Part shown: one piece after another, positions 1-10,258 of the stretch | Numbering within the stretch: the stretch's first letter is position 1 | Layout of the letters: each line of letters begins with the position of its first letter | DNA from: Sphingosinithalassobacter tenebrarum | GTDB taxonomy: Bacteria > Pseudomonadota > Alphaproteobacteria > Sphingomonadales > Sphingomonadaceae | DNA: 64,000 bases | Assembly (NCBI RefSeq): GCF_011057975.1 | Contig: NZ_CP049109.1 | Coordinates: forward strand, 620,001 to 684,000 | Direction of reading: 5' to 3' | Position numbers and translations under genes: made by a program | Notes under the pieces: model-generated | Told to the model about the DNA's origin: nothing | The model's database searches: none | What the model saw: the letters and a program-made list of their open reading frames with translations, nothing else

Positions 1-1
1 C

Positions 2-1936
2 GGCGCATGGGACACCGAGGACCCGTACAGTTTCGGCACGATCGTCGGCGATCTCGACCTGCATCTGTTCAGCGAAGGGCGCCACTGGAATCTCGCCGAA
101 GCGATGGGCGCGCATCCGCGCACGATCGACGGTGTCGAAGGTGTCGCCTTTTCGGTCTGGGCGCCCAATGCGCGCCGCGTTTCCGTCGTCGGCGAATTCA
201 ACAGTTGGGACGGGCGCCGCCTTCCGATGCGCCGCCGCCATGATGCGGGGGTGTGGGAATTGTTCGTGCCGCGGATCGGCCCGGGCGCCTCGTACAAATT
301 CGAAATCGCCGGCGCCGACGGCAGCGTGATCCAGAAAGCCGACCCGCTCGCGCGTCAGACCGAGGAGCCGCCCGCGACAGCCTCGATCGTCGCGCCCGCT
401 TCGCAGTTCGAATGGACCGATGCCGACTGGATGGCCGAACGCGGCGCGCGGCAGGCGAGCGACGCGCCGATGGCGATCTACGAAATCCATGCCGGTTCGT
501 GGCTGCGCCCGGAAGGCGATCCGATGGGCCATTTCGGCTGGCGCGATCTCGCCGAGCGGCTGATCCCCTATGTCGCGGATATGGGCTTCACGCATGTCGA
601 GCTGATGCCGATCATGGAGCACCCCTTTGGCGGTTCCTGGGGCTATCAGCCGCTGTCGCAATTCGCGCCCTCGGCGCGGTTCGGCACGCCCGAGGGCTTC
701 GCCGCATTCGTCGATGCGTGCCATCGCGCCGGGATCGGCGTCATCCTCGACTGGGTGCCAGCGCATTTCCCGACCGATCCGCACGGGCTCGCGCATTTTG
801 ACGGCACGCATCTTTATGAACATGCCGATCCGCGCGAAGGCTTCCATCAGGACTGGAACACGCTGATCTACAATCTCGGACGGCGTGAGGTTTCGGGGTT
901 TCTGCTCGCCTCCGCCTTATGGTGGCTCGAAACCTATCATGTCGACGGGCTGCGCGTGGATGCGGTCGCGTCGATGCTCTATCGCGATTACAGCCGCGAG
1001 GCAGACCAGTGGGTGCCCAATAAATATGGCGGGCGCGAGAATCTCGAAAGCGTCGACTTCCTCAAGGCAATGAACGGTATCATCGCCGAACGCTGCCCCG
1101 GCGCAGTGACGATCGCCGAGGAATCGACTGCCTGGCCCGGCGTGTCGGCGCCGCTCGATCAGGACGGGCTCGGCTTCAGCTACAAATGGAATATGGGCTG
1201 GATGCACGACACGCTCCAATATGTGGAGCGTGATCCGCTGTACCGCCGCTGGCATCACAACGAGCTGACCTTCGGGCTGGTCTATGCCTTTTCCGAGCGG
1301 TTCGTGCTGCCGATCAGCCATGACGAAGTGGTGCACGGCAAGGGATCGCTGATCGGCAAGATGCCGGGCGACCGCTGGCGCAAATTCGCCAATCTGCGTG
1401 CCTATCTGAGCTTCATGTGGACGCATCCGGGCAAGAAGCTGCTCTTCATGGGCAGCGAGCTTGCGCAGGAAAGCGAGTGGAATCACGATGCGCAGGTCCC
1501 TTGGGAGTTGCTCGAACAGCCCGAACATGCCGGGGTCCAGCGAATGCTGCGCGACCTCAATGCGCTCTATTCCGCCGAGCCGGCGCTGCATGCGCGCGAT
1601 TGCGAGCCTTCGGGATTTTCCTGGATCGAAGGCGGCGACGCCGAACGCAGCGTCTTCGCCTATGCCCGTTTCGGCGGCGACGGCCCGCCGGTCGTGATCC
1701 TGCTCAATATGAGCCCCGAGCCGCAACATGGCTATCGCGTCGGCATGCCGCGCGCCGGGCAGTGGCGCGAGGTCTTCAACAGCGATGCCGAAGGATATGG
1801 CGGCGGCAATATCGGCAATGGCGGCAGTATAGACGCAGTGCCTTCACCCAGCCACGGTCAGCCCGCCAGCGCTAGCGTGGTGATTCCACCGCTTGGCGCC
1901 GTCATCCTCCGCCATGAAGGACGATCGCGCACGTGA
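2..1936 (+). CDS. glgB: 1,4-alpha-glucan branching enzyme GlgB (5' end outside window)
   Basis: This GH13 enzyme makes the alpha-1,6 branch points of glycogen by cutting alpha-1,4 chains and re-attaching them. The reading frame is open from base 2 with GlgB-like residues ([11 protein letters not shown]), so the start lies before the window; 644 codons are seen against about 720-730 usual. An N-terminal CBM48 region ([20 protein letters not shown]) precedes the barrel. The catalytic Asp is in GLRVDAV (codon at 959), the Glu in TIAEES (codon at 1118) and the transition-state Asp in [11 protein letters not shown]. The stop overlaps the glgX start (TGATG), so the two are probably translationally coupled. 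An internal ATG at 104 exists but would cut off conserved sequence. Confidence 0.96.
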   Translation, partial: GAWDTEDPYSFGTIVGDLDLHLFSEGRHWNLAEAMGAHPRTIDGVEGVAFSVWAPNARRVSVVGEFNSWDGRRLPMRRRHDAGVWELFVPRIGPGASYKFEIAGADGSVIQKADPLARQTEEPPATASIVAPASQFEWTDADWMAERGARQASDAPMAIYEIHAGSWLRPEGDPMGHFGWRDLAERLIPYVADMGFTHVELMPIMEHPFGGSWGYQPLSQFAPSARFGTPEGFAAFVDACHRAGIGVILDWVPAHFPTDPHGLAHFDGTHLYEHADPREGFHQDWNTLIYNLGRREVSGFLLASALWWLETYHVDGLRVDAVASMLYRDYSREADQWVPNKYGGRENLESVDFLKAMNGIIAERCPGAVTIAEESTAWPGVSAPLDQDGLGFSYKWNMGWMHDTLQYVERDPLYRRWHHNELTFGLVYAFSERFVLPISHDEVVHGKGSLIGKMPGDRWRKFANLRAYLSFMWTHPGKKLLFMGSELAQESEWNHDAQVPWELLEQPEHAGVQRMLRDLNALYSAEPALHARDCEPSGFSWIEGGDAERSVFAYARFGGDGPPVVILLNMSPEPQHGYRVGMPRAGQWREVFNSDAEGYGGGNIGNGGSIDAVPSPSHGQPASASVVIPPLGAVILRHEGRSRT

Positions 1937-4035
1937 TGCCGTTGCCCGACAAGCTCGGCCCGGGCGTGCCCTATCCGCTGGGCGCCAATTTCGACGGGCT
2001 GGGCGTCAATTTCGCGGTCTTTTCGGCCAATGCCGACAAGATCGAATTGTGCCTGTTCGAACCGAGCGGGCGTCGTCAGATTGCCTGTTACGAATTGCCC
2101 GAATGGACCGACGAAGTGTGGCACGGCTATCTGCCCGATGCGCGTCCGGGGCTGCTCTACGGCTTTCGCGCGCATGGCCGGTACGAGCCGGAGAACGGGC
2201 ACCGCTTCAATCCCAACAAGCTGCTGCTCGATCCCTATGCCAAGCAGCTTTCGGGCGATTTGCGCTGGGCTGATGCGCTGCACGGCTATCGCATCCGCTC
2301 GCGCCGCGCGGATTTGAGCTACGACCGTCGCGACAGCGCGCCGGCGATGCCCAAATCGGTCGTCACCGCGCATGCGTTCGACTGGTCGGGCGACATTCGT
2401 CCCAAAGTGCCCTGGCCCAAGACAGTGATCTACGAAGCGCATGTAAAGGGGCTGACCCAGCTTCTCCCCGACGTGCCGCAGCCCGAGCGCGGCACCTATG
2501 CCGCGCTGTCGCATCCGCGGGTAATCGAACATCTTCAGCGGATCGGCGTGACCACGGTCGAACTGCTGCCGATCCACGCCTTCGTCCAGGACCGGCGGCT
2601 GCAACAGGCCGGGCTCGCCAATTACTGGGGATACAACACGCTCAGCTTTTTCGCGCCCGAGCGGCGGTATCAGGCGGGCGACAGCGGCGACGAACTGCGC
2701 ATCGCGATCCGGCGGCTGCATGCGGCGGGAATCGAAGTGATCCTCGACGTCGTCTACAACCATACCGCCGAAGGCAGCGAGCTGGGCACCACGCTCAATT
2801 TCCGCGGGCTCGACAATGCGACCTATTACCGGCTGGTCGAGGATAATCCGCGCTATTGCGTCAACGATACCGGCACCGGCAATACGCTCGATCTCAGCCA
2901 TCCGCGCGTGCTGCAGATGGTGGCGGACAGCCTGCGCTACTGGGCCGAAAGCTATCGCGTCGACGGGTTTCGCTTCGATCTCGGCGTGACGCTGGGTCGT
3001 GACGGGCATGCGGGGTTCGATCCGCGCTCGGGCTTTTTCGACGTGCTGCGCCAGGATCCGGTGCTCAACCAGCTCAAGCTTATTTCCGAACCCTGGGACA
3101 TCGGCCCGGGCGGCTATCAGCTCGGCAACCACCCCCCCGGTTTTGCCGAATGGAACGACAAGTTCCGCGACGCCACCCGCCGCTTCTGGCGCGGCGATGC
3201 GGGCATGCGCCCCGAATTCGCCAATCGCATCGCCGGATCGGCCGACCTGTTCGATCGCCGCGCGCGCCGCCCCTGGGCGAGCATCAATTTCGTCACCGCG
3301 CATGACGGCCAGCCGCTGCGCGACGTTGTGAGCTACGAACACAAGCACAACGAGGCCAATGGCGAGGATAATCGCGACGGCCATTCGGAGAATTACTCGT
3401 GCAACTGGGGCGTCGAGGGGCCGACCGACGATCCGCAAGTCAGCCAGCTGCGCGACCGGGTGGCGCGATCGATGCTGACGACGCTCTATGCCTCGCTCGG
3501 CACGCCGATGCTGCTTGGCGGCGACGAATTCGGGCGGACGCAGCAAGGCAACAACAACGCCTATTGCCAGGACAACCCGATCAGCTGGTTCGACTGGAGC
3601 CTGCTCGATAGCGATCAGGGCCATGCGATGAGCGATTTCGTCCGCCGCCTTGCCGCCGTGCGCCGCCACTATCCGCTCACCCGCGCGCAATGGTTCCTGC
3701 ACGGCGACGTCGAAGTCGCGCCCGGCGTGCTCGACATCGAATGGTTCGACGAGCGCGGCCGGCACCTTACCGAGGACGACTGGCATAATCGCGAGGGCCG
3801 CGCGCTGGTGATGCGTCGTGTCCGTCGCCGCTCAAACGGCCTGCTGCAGGCCGTCACCATGTTGATGAACGCCAGCCATGTGCCGCTCGTCTTCCGCTTT
3901 CCGCCGCCGCTGCTCGACCGGAAGCTGGTAATCGACAGCGCCGATCCGCAGGCGCCCGAGCGCCAGGTTGGCGATGAAGTCGAGGTGCAGGACCGCGCGG
4001 TGATGCTGATCGTCGGGACCGATCCGGCATCGTGA
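1936..4035 (+). CDS. glgX: Glycogen debranching enzyme GlgX (isoamylase type)
   Basis: GlgX hydrolyses alpha-1,6 branches in phosphorylase-limited glycogen, releasing linear malto-oligosaccharides that the next genes can use. The 699-residue protein has an N-terminal CBM48 domain (about residues 10-110, PLGANFDGLGVNFAVFSANA) and a GH13 barrel with region I DVVYNHTAEGSE, nucleophile Asp in GFRFDLGVTLG, acid/base Glu in LISEPWDIGPGGY and region IV FVTAHDGQPLRD. The ATG at 1936 overlaps the glgB stop; a GTG one codon earlier is an alternative, with a GAAGGA ribosome binding site upstream of both. It ends in a 4-base overlap with treZ. Confidence 0.96.
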   Translation: MPLPDKLGPGVPYPLGANFDGLGVNFAVFSANADKIELCLFEPSGRRQIACYELPEWTDEVWHGYLPDARPGLLYGFRAHGRYEPENGHRFNPNKLLLDPYAKQLSGDLRWADALHGYRIRSRRADLSYDRRDSAPAMPKSVVTAHAFDWSGDIRPKVPWPKTVIYEAHVKGLTQLLPDVPQPERGTYAALSHPRVIEHLQRIGVTTVELLPIHAFVQDRRLQQAGLANYWGYNTLSFFAPERRYQAGDSGDELRIAIRRLHAAGIEVILDVVYNHTAEGSELGTTLNFRGLDNATYYRLVEDNPRYCVNDTGTGNTLDLSHPRVLQMVADSLRYWAESYRVDGFRFDLGVTLGRDGHAGFDPRSGFFDVLRQDPVLNQLKLISEPWDIGPGGYQLGNHPPGFAEWNDKFRDATRRFWRGDAGMRPEFANRIAGSADLFDRRARRPWASINFVTAHDGQPLRDVVSYEHKHNEANGEDNRDGHSENYSCNWGVEGPTDDPQVSQLRDRVARSMLTTLYASLGTPMLLGGDEFGRTQQGNNNAYCQDNPISWFDWSLLDSDQGHAMSDFVRRLAAVRRHYPLTRAQWFLHGDVEVAPGVLDIEWFDERGRHLTEDDWHNREGRALVMRRVRRRSNGLLQAVTMLMNASHVPLVFRFPPPLLDRKLVIDSADPQAPERQVGDEVEVQDRAVMLIVGTDPAS

Positions 4036-5732
4036 GCGCGCGCTGGGGTCCGCTGCGCCGCGAGGACGGCCGCGTGCTTTTTCGGCTATGGGCGCCCGAC
4101 TGTGCGGCGTTGTCGCTCGAACGCGACGGCTGCGCGCCGATCGCGATGGAGGCCGTCGGCGAGGGCTGGTTCGCGGTCGAAGCCGAGGCGCCGCCGGGAA
4201 CGCGCTATCGCTTCCGCATTTCGGATACGCTGGCGGTGCCCGATCCGGCGGGCCGCGCGCAATCGGGCGGGGTGCATGGCTGGAGCGTGGTGACCGATCC
4301 CGACGCCTATGCCTGGCGCACTCCCGACTGGCGCGGGCGGCGCTGGGAAGAAACGGTGTTGATGGAAGTTCATCCCGGTATCTCGGGCGGGTTCGCGGGC
4401 GTCGCCGAGCAATTGCCGCGGCTTGCGGATCTTGGCGTCACCGCAGTCGAACTGATGCCGGTCGCGGATTTCAGCGGGACGCGCAACTGGGGCTATGATG
4501 GCGTGCTGCCGTTCGCCCCTGCCGAGGCCTATGGCACGCCCGATGACCTGAAGGCGTTGGTCGACCGGGCGCACGAACTGGGGCTCGGCATGTTTCTCGA
4601 CGTGGTTTACAATCACTTCGGCCCCGACGGGAATTACCTCGGCGCCTATGCAAGCGGCTTCTTTCACCCGGAGAAGCACACGCCCTGGGGCGGCGCGGTG
4701 GCAGTCGATGTGCCCGCGGTGCGCGATTTCTTCGTCGAGAATGCGCGGATGTGGATCGGCGAATATCGTTTCGACGGACTGCGCTTCGATGCCGTGCATG
4801 CGATCGGTGACAATGACTTTCTCGACGCGATGGCGGCGAAACTGCGCAGGGCGGCGCCCGGTCGCCATCTTCATCTCGTCCTGGAAAACGAAGGCAATGA
4901 TGCCGACCGGCTCGCGCCGGGCCGGTTCGACGCGCAGTGGAACGACGATTTCCACAATGTCCTCCATGTGCTGCTGACCGGCGAGCGGGAAGGCTATTAC
5001 CAGGGCTTCGTGGATACGCCGACGCAGAAGCTCGCGCGCTGCCTTGGCGAAGGCTTCGTCTATCAGGGCGAAACTCCACCCGGTACCGAGCATCCGCGCG
5101 GCAAGCCGAGCGGCGGACTGCCGCCGACTGCCTTCGTCGCATTCCTTCAGAACCACGATCAGATCGGCAATCGCGCGCTGGGCGAGCGGCTGATCCTGAT
5201 CACCGACACCGATAAGCTGCGCGCCGCCACTGCACTGCTGCTGCTGTGTCCGCAAATCCCGCTGCTCTTTCAGGGCGAGGAGACGGGGAGCCGCTCGCCC
5301 TTCCTCTTCTTCACCGATTTCCACGACGCGCTCGCCGATGCCGTGCGCAATGGTCGCCGCCGCGAGTTCGCGCGCTTCGCCGCTTTTGCCGATCCCGCCG
5401 CGCGCGAGCGCATCCCCGATCCCAATGCGCCCGAGACTTTCGCACGCTCGACGCCCGAACCTGGACCCGATGCCGAGGCGTGGGAGGCGCTCTATCGCCG
5501 CCTGCTCGCGCTGCGCCATGCCGAAATCGTTCCCCGGCTGCCGGGCGCCATGCCGCTCGGCGCGGAAGTGCTCGGCCCGGCGGCGGTGCACGCCCGCTGG
5601 CGGATGGGTGACGGCGCGGTGCTGCACATCGCCATCGACCTTGCCGATACGCCCGCCGCCTTGCCCGAGCCGGAAGGCGAAACGCTGTTCGAATCCGGCG
5701 ATCGTTTCCGCGCCTGGATCGTTCCGGCATGA
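4032..5732 (+). CDS. treZ: Malto-oligosyltrehalose trehalohydrolase TreZ
   Basis: TreZ releases free trehalose from maltooligosyl-trehalose, the product of TreY, which is encoded two genes downstream. The 566-residue protein has the usual N-terminal beta domain (LFRLWAPDCAALSLERDG) followed by a GH13 barrel: DVVYNHFGPDGNYL, nucleophile Asp in GLRFDAVHAIGD, Glu in LVLENEGND and FLQNHDQIGNRA, the latter typical of TreZ. The start is GTG in a GTGA overlap with the glgX stop; the end overlaps malQ by ATGA. Length fits the family (about 570-600). Cytoplasmic. Confidence 0.95.
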   Translation: MSARWGPLRREDGRVLFRLWAPDCAALSLERDGCAPIAMEAVGEGWFAVEAEAPPGTRYRFRISDTLAVPDPAGRAQSGGVHGWSVVTDPDAYAWRTPDWRGRRWEETVLMEVHPGISGGFAGVAEQLPRLADLGVTAVELMPVADFSGTRNWGYDGVLPFAPAEAYGTPDDLKALVDRAHELGLGMFLDVVYNHFGPDGNYLGAYASGFFHPEKHTPWGGAVAVDVPAVRDFFVENARMWIGEYRFDGLRFDAVHAIGDNDFLDAMAAKLRRAAPGRHLHLVLENEGNDADRLAPGRFDAQWNDDFHNVLHVLLTGEREGYYQGFVDTPTQKLARCLGEGFVYQGETPPGTEHPRGKPSGGLPPTAFVAFLQNHDQIGNRALGERLILITDTDKLRAATALLLLCPQIPLLFQGEETGSRSPFLFFTDFHDALADAVRNGRRREFARFAAFADPAARERIPDPNAPETFARSTPEPGPDAEAWEALYRRLLALRHAEIVPRLPGAMPLGAEVLGPAAVHARWRMGDGAVLHIAIDLADTPAALPEPEGETLFESGDRFRAWIVPA

Positions 5733-7738
5733 GCGCGCTGTACCAGCTCGCACATGCGGTCGGCCTCTCGATCGAATGGACCGATGCCGCCGATCGGCCG
5801 CAGCGCGTTTCCGACGATGCGCTGCGCGTGCTGCTCGACCGCCTCGGCTTTCCCGCCGACAGCGAAGTCGCGATCGGCCATAGCCGCGCCCGCGCCGAGG
5901 CGGAAGCTCATGAAGCCGCGACCTTCCTGACCGGCGACGCCGGCAGGCCCGTCGCGCTGCCCGCGGGGCTCGGCGCGGTCGACATGGCGGAATTGCAGCT
6001 CGAGGACGGTACGACCGCCCCGGTGCGCATCCTGCACGACGGCGAGCGGCGTTTCCTCTCGGCCGTCGATGTGCCGGGCTATCACCGGCTGCATATCGGC
6101 GGGCGCGCGATCGATCTCGCCATCGCCCCGCCGCGCTGCTTCACCGTCGCCGATGCGACCGGCGGCGGGCGTGCCTGGGGCGCCTCGGTGCAGATCCCTT
6201 CGCTGCGCGATGCCGGGCCGAGCGCGTTCGGCGATTTCGGCTCGCTCGCGCACGCCGCGCGCGCCTTTGCCGCGCGCGGGGCCGACGCGCTGGCGATCAG
6301 CCCGGTCCATGCGCTCTTTCCCGCCGATGCGCGCCGGTTCAGCCCTTATGCGCCTTCGTCGCGATTGTTCCTCAACGTGCTGCTCGCCGATCCGCGCGCG
6401 GTCGGCGCCGATGCCGACGGGGCCGACAGCGATGCGCTGATCGACTGGGAGCATGGGATTCCGGCGCGGATGCGCGAATTGCGGCGGGCCTTCGATACCG
6501 CCGACCAAGGCGTGCGTGATGCCGTGGCGGCCTATGCCGAGCTTGGCGGCGAAGCGCTTGAACAGCATGCGCGGTTCGATGCGCTGCATGCGCATTTCTT
6601 CGCGCGGAGCGGCGCCGCCGGCTGGCAGGACTGGCCGAGCGGATATCACGATCCCAATGGTGCGGCGGTCCAGCGCTTCGCCGCGCAGCATGACGAGGAG
6701 GTGCGCTTCTACCGCTTCCTGCAATGGCTGGCGCAGCGCAGCTTCGACGCCGCGCAGGCGGCGGCACGCGAGAGCGGGATGGGGATCGGCCTGATCGCCG
6801 ATCTCGCCGTCGGGATGGACGGCGGCGGCAGCCATGCGTGGAGCCGCCGCGACGAACTGCTCACCGGCATCTCGATCGGCGCGCCGCCCGATCCGCTCGG
6901 GCCCGAGGGACAGAATTGGGGGATTACCGGCTTTTCGCCGCACGCGCTGCGGCGCACCGGTTTTGCCGGGTTTCGCGAGACGCTGCGCGCGGCGATCGCC
7001 AGCGCGGGCGGCATTCGCATCGATCATGCGCTCGGGCTGCGCCGGCTTTGGGTGATCCCCGAAGGCGCCCCGTCGAGCGAAGGCGCCTATCTCGCCATGC
7101 CGATGGATGACCTGATGCGGCTGATCGCGCTCGAATCGCATCGCGCGCGCGCGGTGGTGATCGGCGAGGATCTCGGCACCGTACCCCCCGGACTGCGGCC
7201 CGCGATGGACGAAAAGGCGATGCTCGGCATGCGCGTCCTGTGGTTCGAGCGCGACGCCAAAGGCGAATTGGCGCCGCCCGATCGCTGGTCCGCCGATGCC
7301 GCCGCAATGACGAGCACGCATGACCTGCCCACCGTCGCGGGCTGGTGGCGCGGCCGCGATCTCGACTGGGCACGCAGGCTCGGCCGCATACCGGACGATG
7401 CGGCGGAAGCCGCGGCGCGGAAGGGGCGCGGCGCGGACCGCACCAGGTTCTGGTCGGCCTTCCGCGCATCGGGCGCGGCGAGGGGCCCTGAACCGGCACC
7501 GGAGGATTCCGGCCCGGTCGCCACCGCTGCCATCGCGCATGTCGGGGGTTCCCCCTGCACACTGGCGCTGATCCCGATCGAGGATATCGGGGGACTCGAG
7601 GAACAGCCCAATCTGCCCGGCACGATTGACGAACATCCCAATTGGCGTCGTCGCATGCCCGGTCCGACCGATGAAATGCTCGACCGGCCCGAGGTGCGCG
7701 CGCGACTGACCAAGCTGAACGTCGAGAGAAAAACATGA
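5729..7738 (+). CDS. malQ: 4-alpha-glucanotransferase MalQ (amylomaltase)
   Basis: MalQ disproportionates malto-oligosaccharides, keeping chains long enough for TreY while recycling short ones. The 669-residue protein belongs to GH77: an N-terminal extension common in proteobacterial MalQ (ALRVLLDRLGFPADSE) and then the barrel with WGASVQIPSLRDA, LIADLAVGMDGGGS, the catalytic Asp in IRIDHALGLRRLW, Glu in VIGEDLGTVPPG and the Asp of TSTHDLPTVAGWW. It overlaps treZ and treY by four bases at both ends. The position between treZ and treY suggests glycogen-derived dextrins are steered to trehalose (inference). Confidence 0.94.
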   Translation: MSALYQLAHAVGLSIEWTDAADRPQRVSDDALRVLLDRLGFPADSEVAIGHSRARAEAEAHEAATFLTGDAGRPVALPAGLGAVDMAELQLEDGTTAPVRILHDGERRFLSAVDVPGYHRLHIGGRAIDLAIAPPRCFTVADATGGGRAWGASVQIPSLRDAGPSAFGDFGSLAHAARAFAARGADALAISPVHALFPADARRFSPYAPSSRLFLNVLLADPRAVGADADGADSDALIDWEHGIPARMRELRRAFDTADQGVRDAVAAYAELGGEALEQHARFDALHAHFFARSGAAGWQDWPSGYHDPNGAAVQRFAAQHDEEVRFYRFLQWLAQRSFDAAQAAARESGMGIGLIADLAVGMDGGGSHAWSRRDELLTGISIGAPPDPLGPEGQNWGITGFSPHALRRTGFAGFRETLRAAIASAGGIRIDHALGLRRLWVIPEGAPSSEGAYLAMPMDDLMRLIALESHRARAVVIGEDLGTVPPGLRPAMDEKAMLGMRVLWFERDAKGELAPPDRWSADAAAMTSTHDLPTVAGWWRGRDLDWARRLGRIPDDAAEAAARKGRGADRTRFWSAFRASGAARGPEPAPEDSGPVATAAIAHVGGSPCTLALIPIEDIGGLEEQPNLPGTIDEHPNWRRRMPGPTDEMLDRPEVRARLTKLNVERKT

Positions 7739-10206
7739 CGCCGCGCGCTACCTATCGCCTGCAATTTCATGCCGGCTTCACCTTTGCCGATGCGGAAGCG
7801 CTGGTGCCCTATCTTGCCGATCTCGGCATCAGCCATGTCTATGCCTCGCCGATCACCACCGCGCGCAGCGGATCGACGCACGGCTATGACGTGGTCGATC
7901 CCACGCGGATCAATCCCGAGCTGGGCGGCGAGGATGAATTCCGCAGCCTCGTCGCCGCGCTGCGCGAACGCGGCATGGGCATGATAATCGATATCGTTCC
8001 CAATCACATGGGCGTTTCGGGCGGCGAAAACCCCTGGTGGCAGGATGTACTCGCCAGGGGCCGGGCGAGCGCCTATGCGCGCTTTTTCGACATCGACTGG
8101 GACGACAAGATCCTGCTCCCGGTGCTCGGCACGCCCCTAGGGCGCGCGATCGAAGACAATGTCCTCGAACTGCGCGAGGAGGACGGGCGATTCGTGCTGG
8201 TCGCCTATGGTGAGCATCGCTTCCCGATCCGCGACGAGGATCAGGCGGGGCTTGTCCCCGGCCACGACCCCGAGGTCATCCTGCCGCTGCTTGAGCGCCA
8301 GCATTACCGGCTCGCCTCGTGGCGCACCGCCGACGATGATCTCAACTGGCGCCGTTTCTTCACGATCAGCGAACTGGGCGCGCTGCGTGTCGAGGACCCG
8401 GAGGTGTTCGAAGCCGCCCACGCGCTTTACTTCCGGCTTTACGGCGAAGGGCTGATCGACGGGCTGCGAGTCGACCATGTCGACGGCCTCACCGATCCGG
8501 CGCGTTATTGCCGGCGGCTGCGCGAACGGATCGATGCGATACCGCGGCCCGAATTCGCGCCGCCGGGCCCGGCCTATATCGTGGTCGAAAAGATCCTCGG
8601 GGACGGCGAGACGCTGGCTGAAGACTGGGGCGTCGACGGCACCAGCGGCTATGATTTCATGGAACAGGTCTCGGCGCTGCTCCATGATCCCGCCGGGGAG
8701 GTGCCGCTTGATACACTCTGGCGCGAAGTCAGCGGAAATGACGAGGACTTCGCGGCGGCGGAACTGACCGCGCGGCGCGAAATCCTGTCCTGGGCGTTCG
8801 AGGGTCAGCTTTCGAGCTGCGTCGACGCCTTCGCCGAACTTGCCGCCTCCGCGCCTGAGACCGACGGCATTTCGGCGGGCATGCTGCGCCGCGCGATCGA
8901 GCGGATGCTGTGGGTGTTTCCGGTCTATCGCACCTATGGCACGGGCAGCGACGCCCCGGCGAGCGATGCCCGGGTACGCGAAACAGTGCGCGAGCGTATC
9001 GCGCCCTTCGTTCCGCCCGGTGAAGCCCCGGTGTCCGATCATATCCTCGGCTGGCTGGCGGGCGAGGGCCCCGGCGATCCGGCGCTCGCGGCCGAGGCGG
9101 TGCGCCGTTTCCAGCAGCTCTCCGCGCCGATCGCGGCCAAGGCAGTCGAGGACACGGCTTTCTATCGCTATGGACGGCTGCTTTCGCGCAACGATGTCGG
9201 GTTCGATCCGGCGCGGTTTGCAATGCCGATCGCCGATTTCCACGCTGCACAGACGCAGCGCGCCGCCAGCTTCCCGCACGGCATGCTCGCCACCGCCACC
9301 CATGATCACAAGCGCGGCGAGGATGTGCGCGCCCGGCTGGCGGTGCTTTCCGAACTGCCCGATGCGTGGCACGAGCGCGTGCGTCGATGGGAAGCGCTTG
9401 CGGGCGCCAACGATGTCGACCCGGCCGACCGTTACATGCTCTGGCAGACGGTGTTCGGCGCCTGGCCCGAAGGTCTCGGCACCGGGGATCGTGATGCGCT
9501 CGCGGCGTTCGGCACCCGTGTCGCGGACTGGCAGCAAAAGGCGCTGCGCGAGGCCAAGCTGCGTTCGTCCTGGGAAGCACCCGATACCGGTTATGAGGAT
9601 CGCTGCCGCGCCATGATCGCGCGGCTGCTTGATCCCGCGCAATCGAGCGAATTTCTCGCGGACATGGTGGCGTTCGTCGACCGGACCGCGCCCGCGGTCG
9701 AGGCCGATGCGCTGGTCCAGCTCGCATTGCGCAACACCGTCCCGGGTGTTCCCGACTTGTATCAGGGCGCCGAGCTGGCCGATTTCAGCTTGGTCGATCC
9801 CGACAATCGCCGTCCCGTCGACTATGCGGCGCGGCGGCAGATGCTGGCGGCGGATGCTCCGGCCGCCCCTTCGTTGGGCGGCGCCAAATTCGCGCTGCTG
9901 TGCGATCTGTTCGCGCTGCGCCGGGTGGAGGCGCCGTTGTTCGGCGATGGCGACTATCTGCCGCTCGAAACCACCGGGCCGCGCGCGCGTCATATCCTTG
10001 CCTTTGAACGGCGTAGGGAAGGGCGCTCGCTGGTCTGCGCGATGCTGCTGCATGCCGCCGACGAACTGATCGCAGCACGTGCGCCGCGCCCGCGCCCCGA
10101 ATGGTGGGGCGATACGCGCATCGTCAGCGAATCGCATGGGATGGTTGCGGCAGCCGATCTGTTCGCTTGCGCGCCTGTCGCCTGGATCGCTGAGCCGCAC
10201 GCCTGA
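7735..10206 (+). CDS. treY: Malto-oligosyltrehalose synthase TreY
   Basis: TreY is an intramolecular transglucosylase that turns the reducing-end glucose of a maltodextrin into an alpha,alpha-1,1 trehalose unit, the substrate of TreZ. The 823-residue protein starts directly with the conserved PRATYRLQFHAGFTFADA and shows DIVPNHMG, nucleophile Asp in GLRVDHVDGL, Glu in YIVVEKILGDGE, and TATHDHKRGEDVRARL near the C-terminal third. The length is normal for TreY. It is the last gene of the operon; the 52 bases to the convergent gene hold no T-tract terminator that I can see. Confidence 0.95.
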   Translation: MTPRATYRLQFHAGFTFADAEALVPYLADLGISHVYASPITTARSGSTHGYDVVDPTRINPELGGEDEFRSLVAALRERGMGMIIDIVPNHMGVSGGENPWWQDVLARGRASAYARFFDIDWDDKILLPVLGTPLGRAIEDNVLELREEDGRFVLVAYGEHRFPIRDEDQAGLVPGHDPEVILPLLERQHYRLASWRTADDDLNWRRFFTISELGALRVEDPEVFEAAHALYFRLYGEGLIDGLRVDHVDGLTDPARYCRRLRERIDAIPRPEFAPPGPAYIVVEKILGDGETLAEDWGVDGTSGYDFMEQVSALLHDPAGEVPLDTLWREVSGNDEDFAAAELTARREILSWAFEGQLSSCVDAFAELAASAPETDGISAGMLRRAIERMLWVFPVYRTYGTGSDAPASDARVRETVRERIAPFVPPGEAPVSDHILGWLAGEGPGDPALAAEAVRRFQQLSAPIAAKAVEDTAFYRYGRLLSRNDVGFDPARFAMPIADFHAAQTQRAASFPHGMLATATHDHKRGEDVRARLAVLSELPDAWHERVRRWEALAGANDVDPADRYMLWQTVFGAWPEGLGTGDRDALAAFGTRVADWQQKALREAKLRSSWEAPDTGYEDRCRAMIARLLDPAQSSEFLADMVAFVDRTAPAVEADALVQLALRNTVPGVPDLYQGAELADFSLVDPDNRRPVDYAARRQMLAADAPAAPSLGGAKFALLCDLFALRRVEAPLFGDGDYLPLETTGPRARHILAFERRREGRSLVCAMLLHAADELIAARAPRPRPEWWGDTRIVSESHGMVAAADLFACAPVAWIAEPHA

Positions 10207-10258
10207 ACTGGCGCGGCTTGCGGATCCGACCGGCGCGCGTGTGGCGGTCAGGCCGGAC

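Noticed and set aside
917..1729. Long minus-strand frame opposite glgB (similar ones oppose glgX, treZ, malQ, treY, the RND pump and purA)
   Set aside because: Shadow frames from high GC3 on the coding strand; Arg/His/Ala-rich translations without family features.
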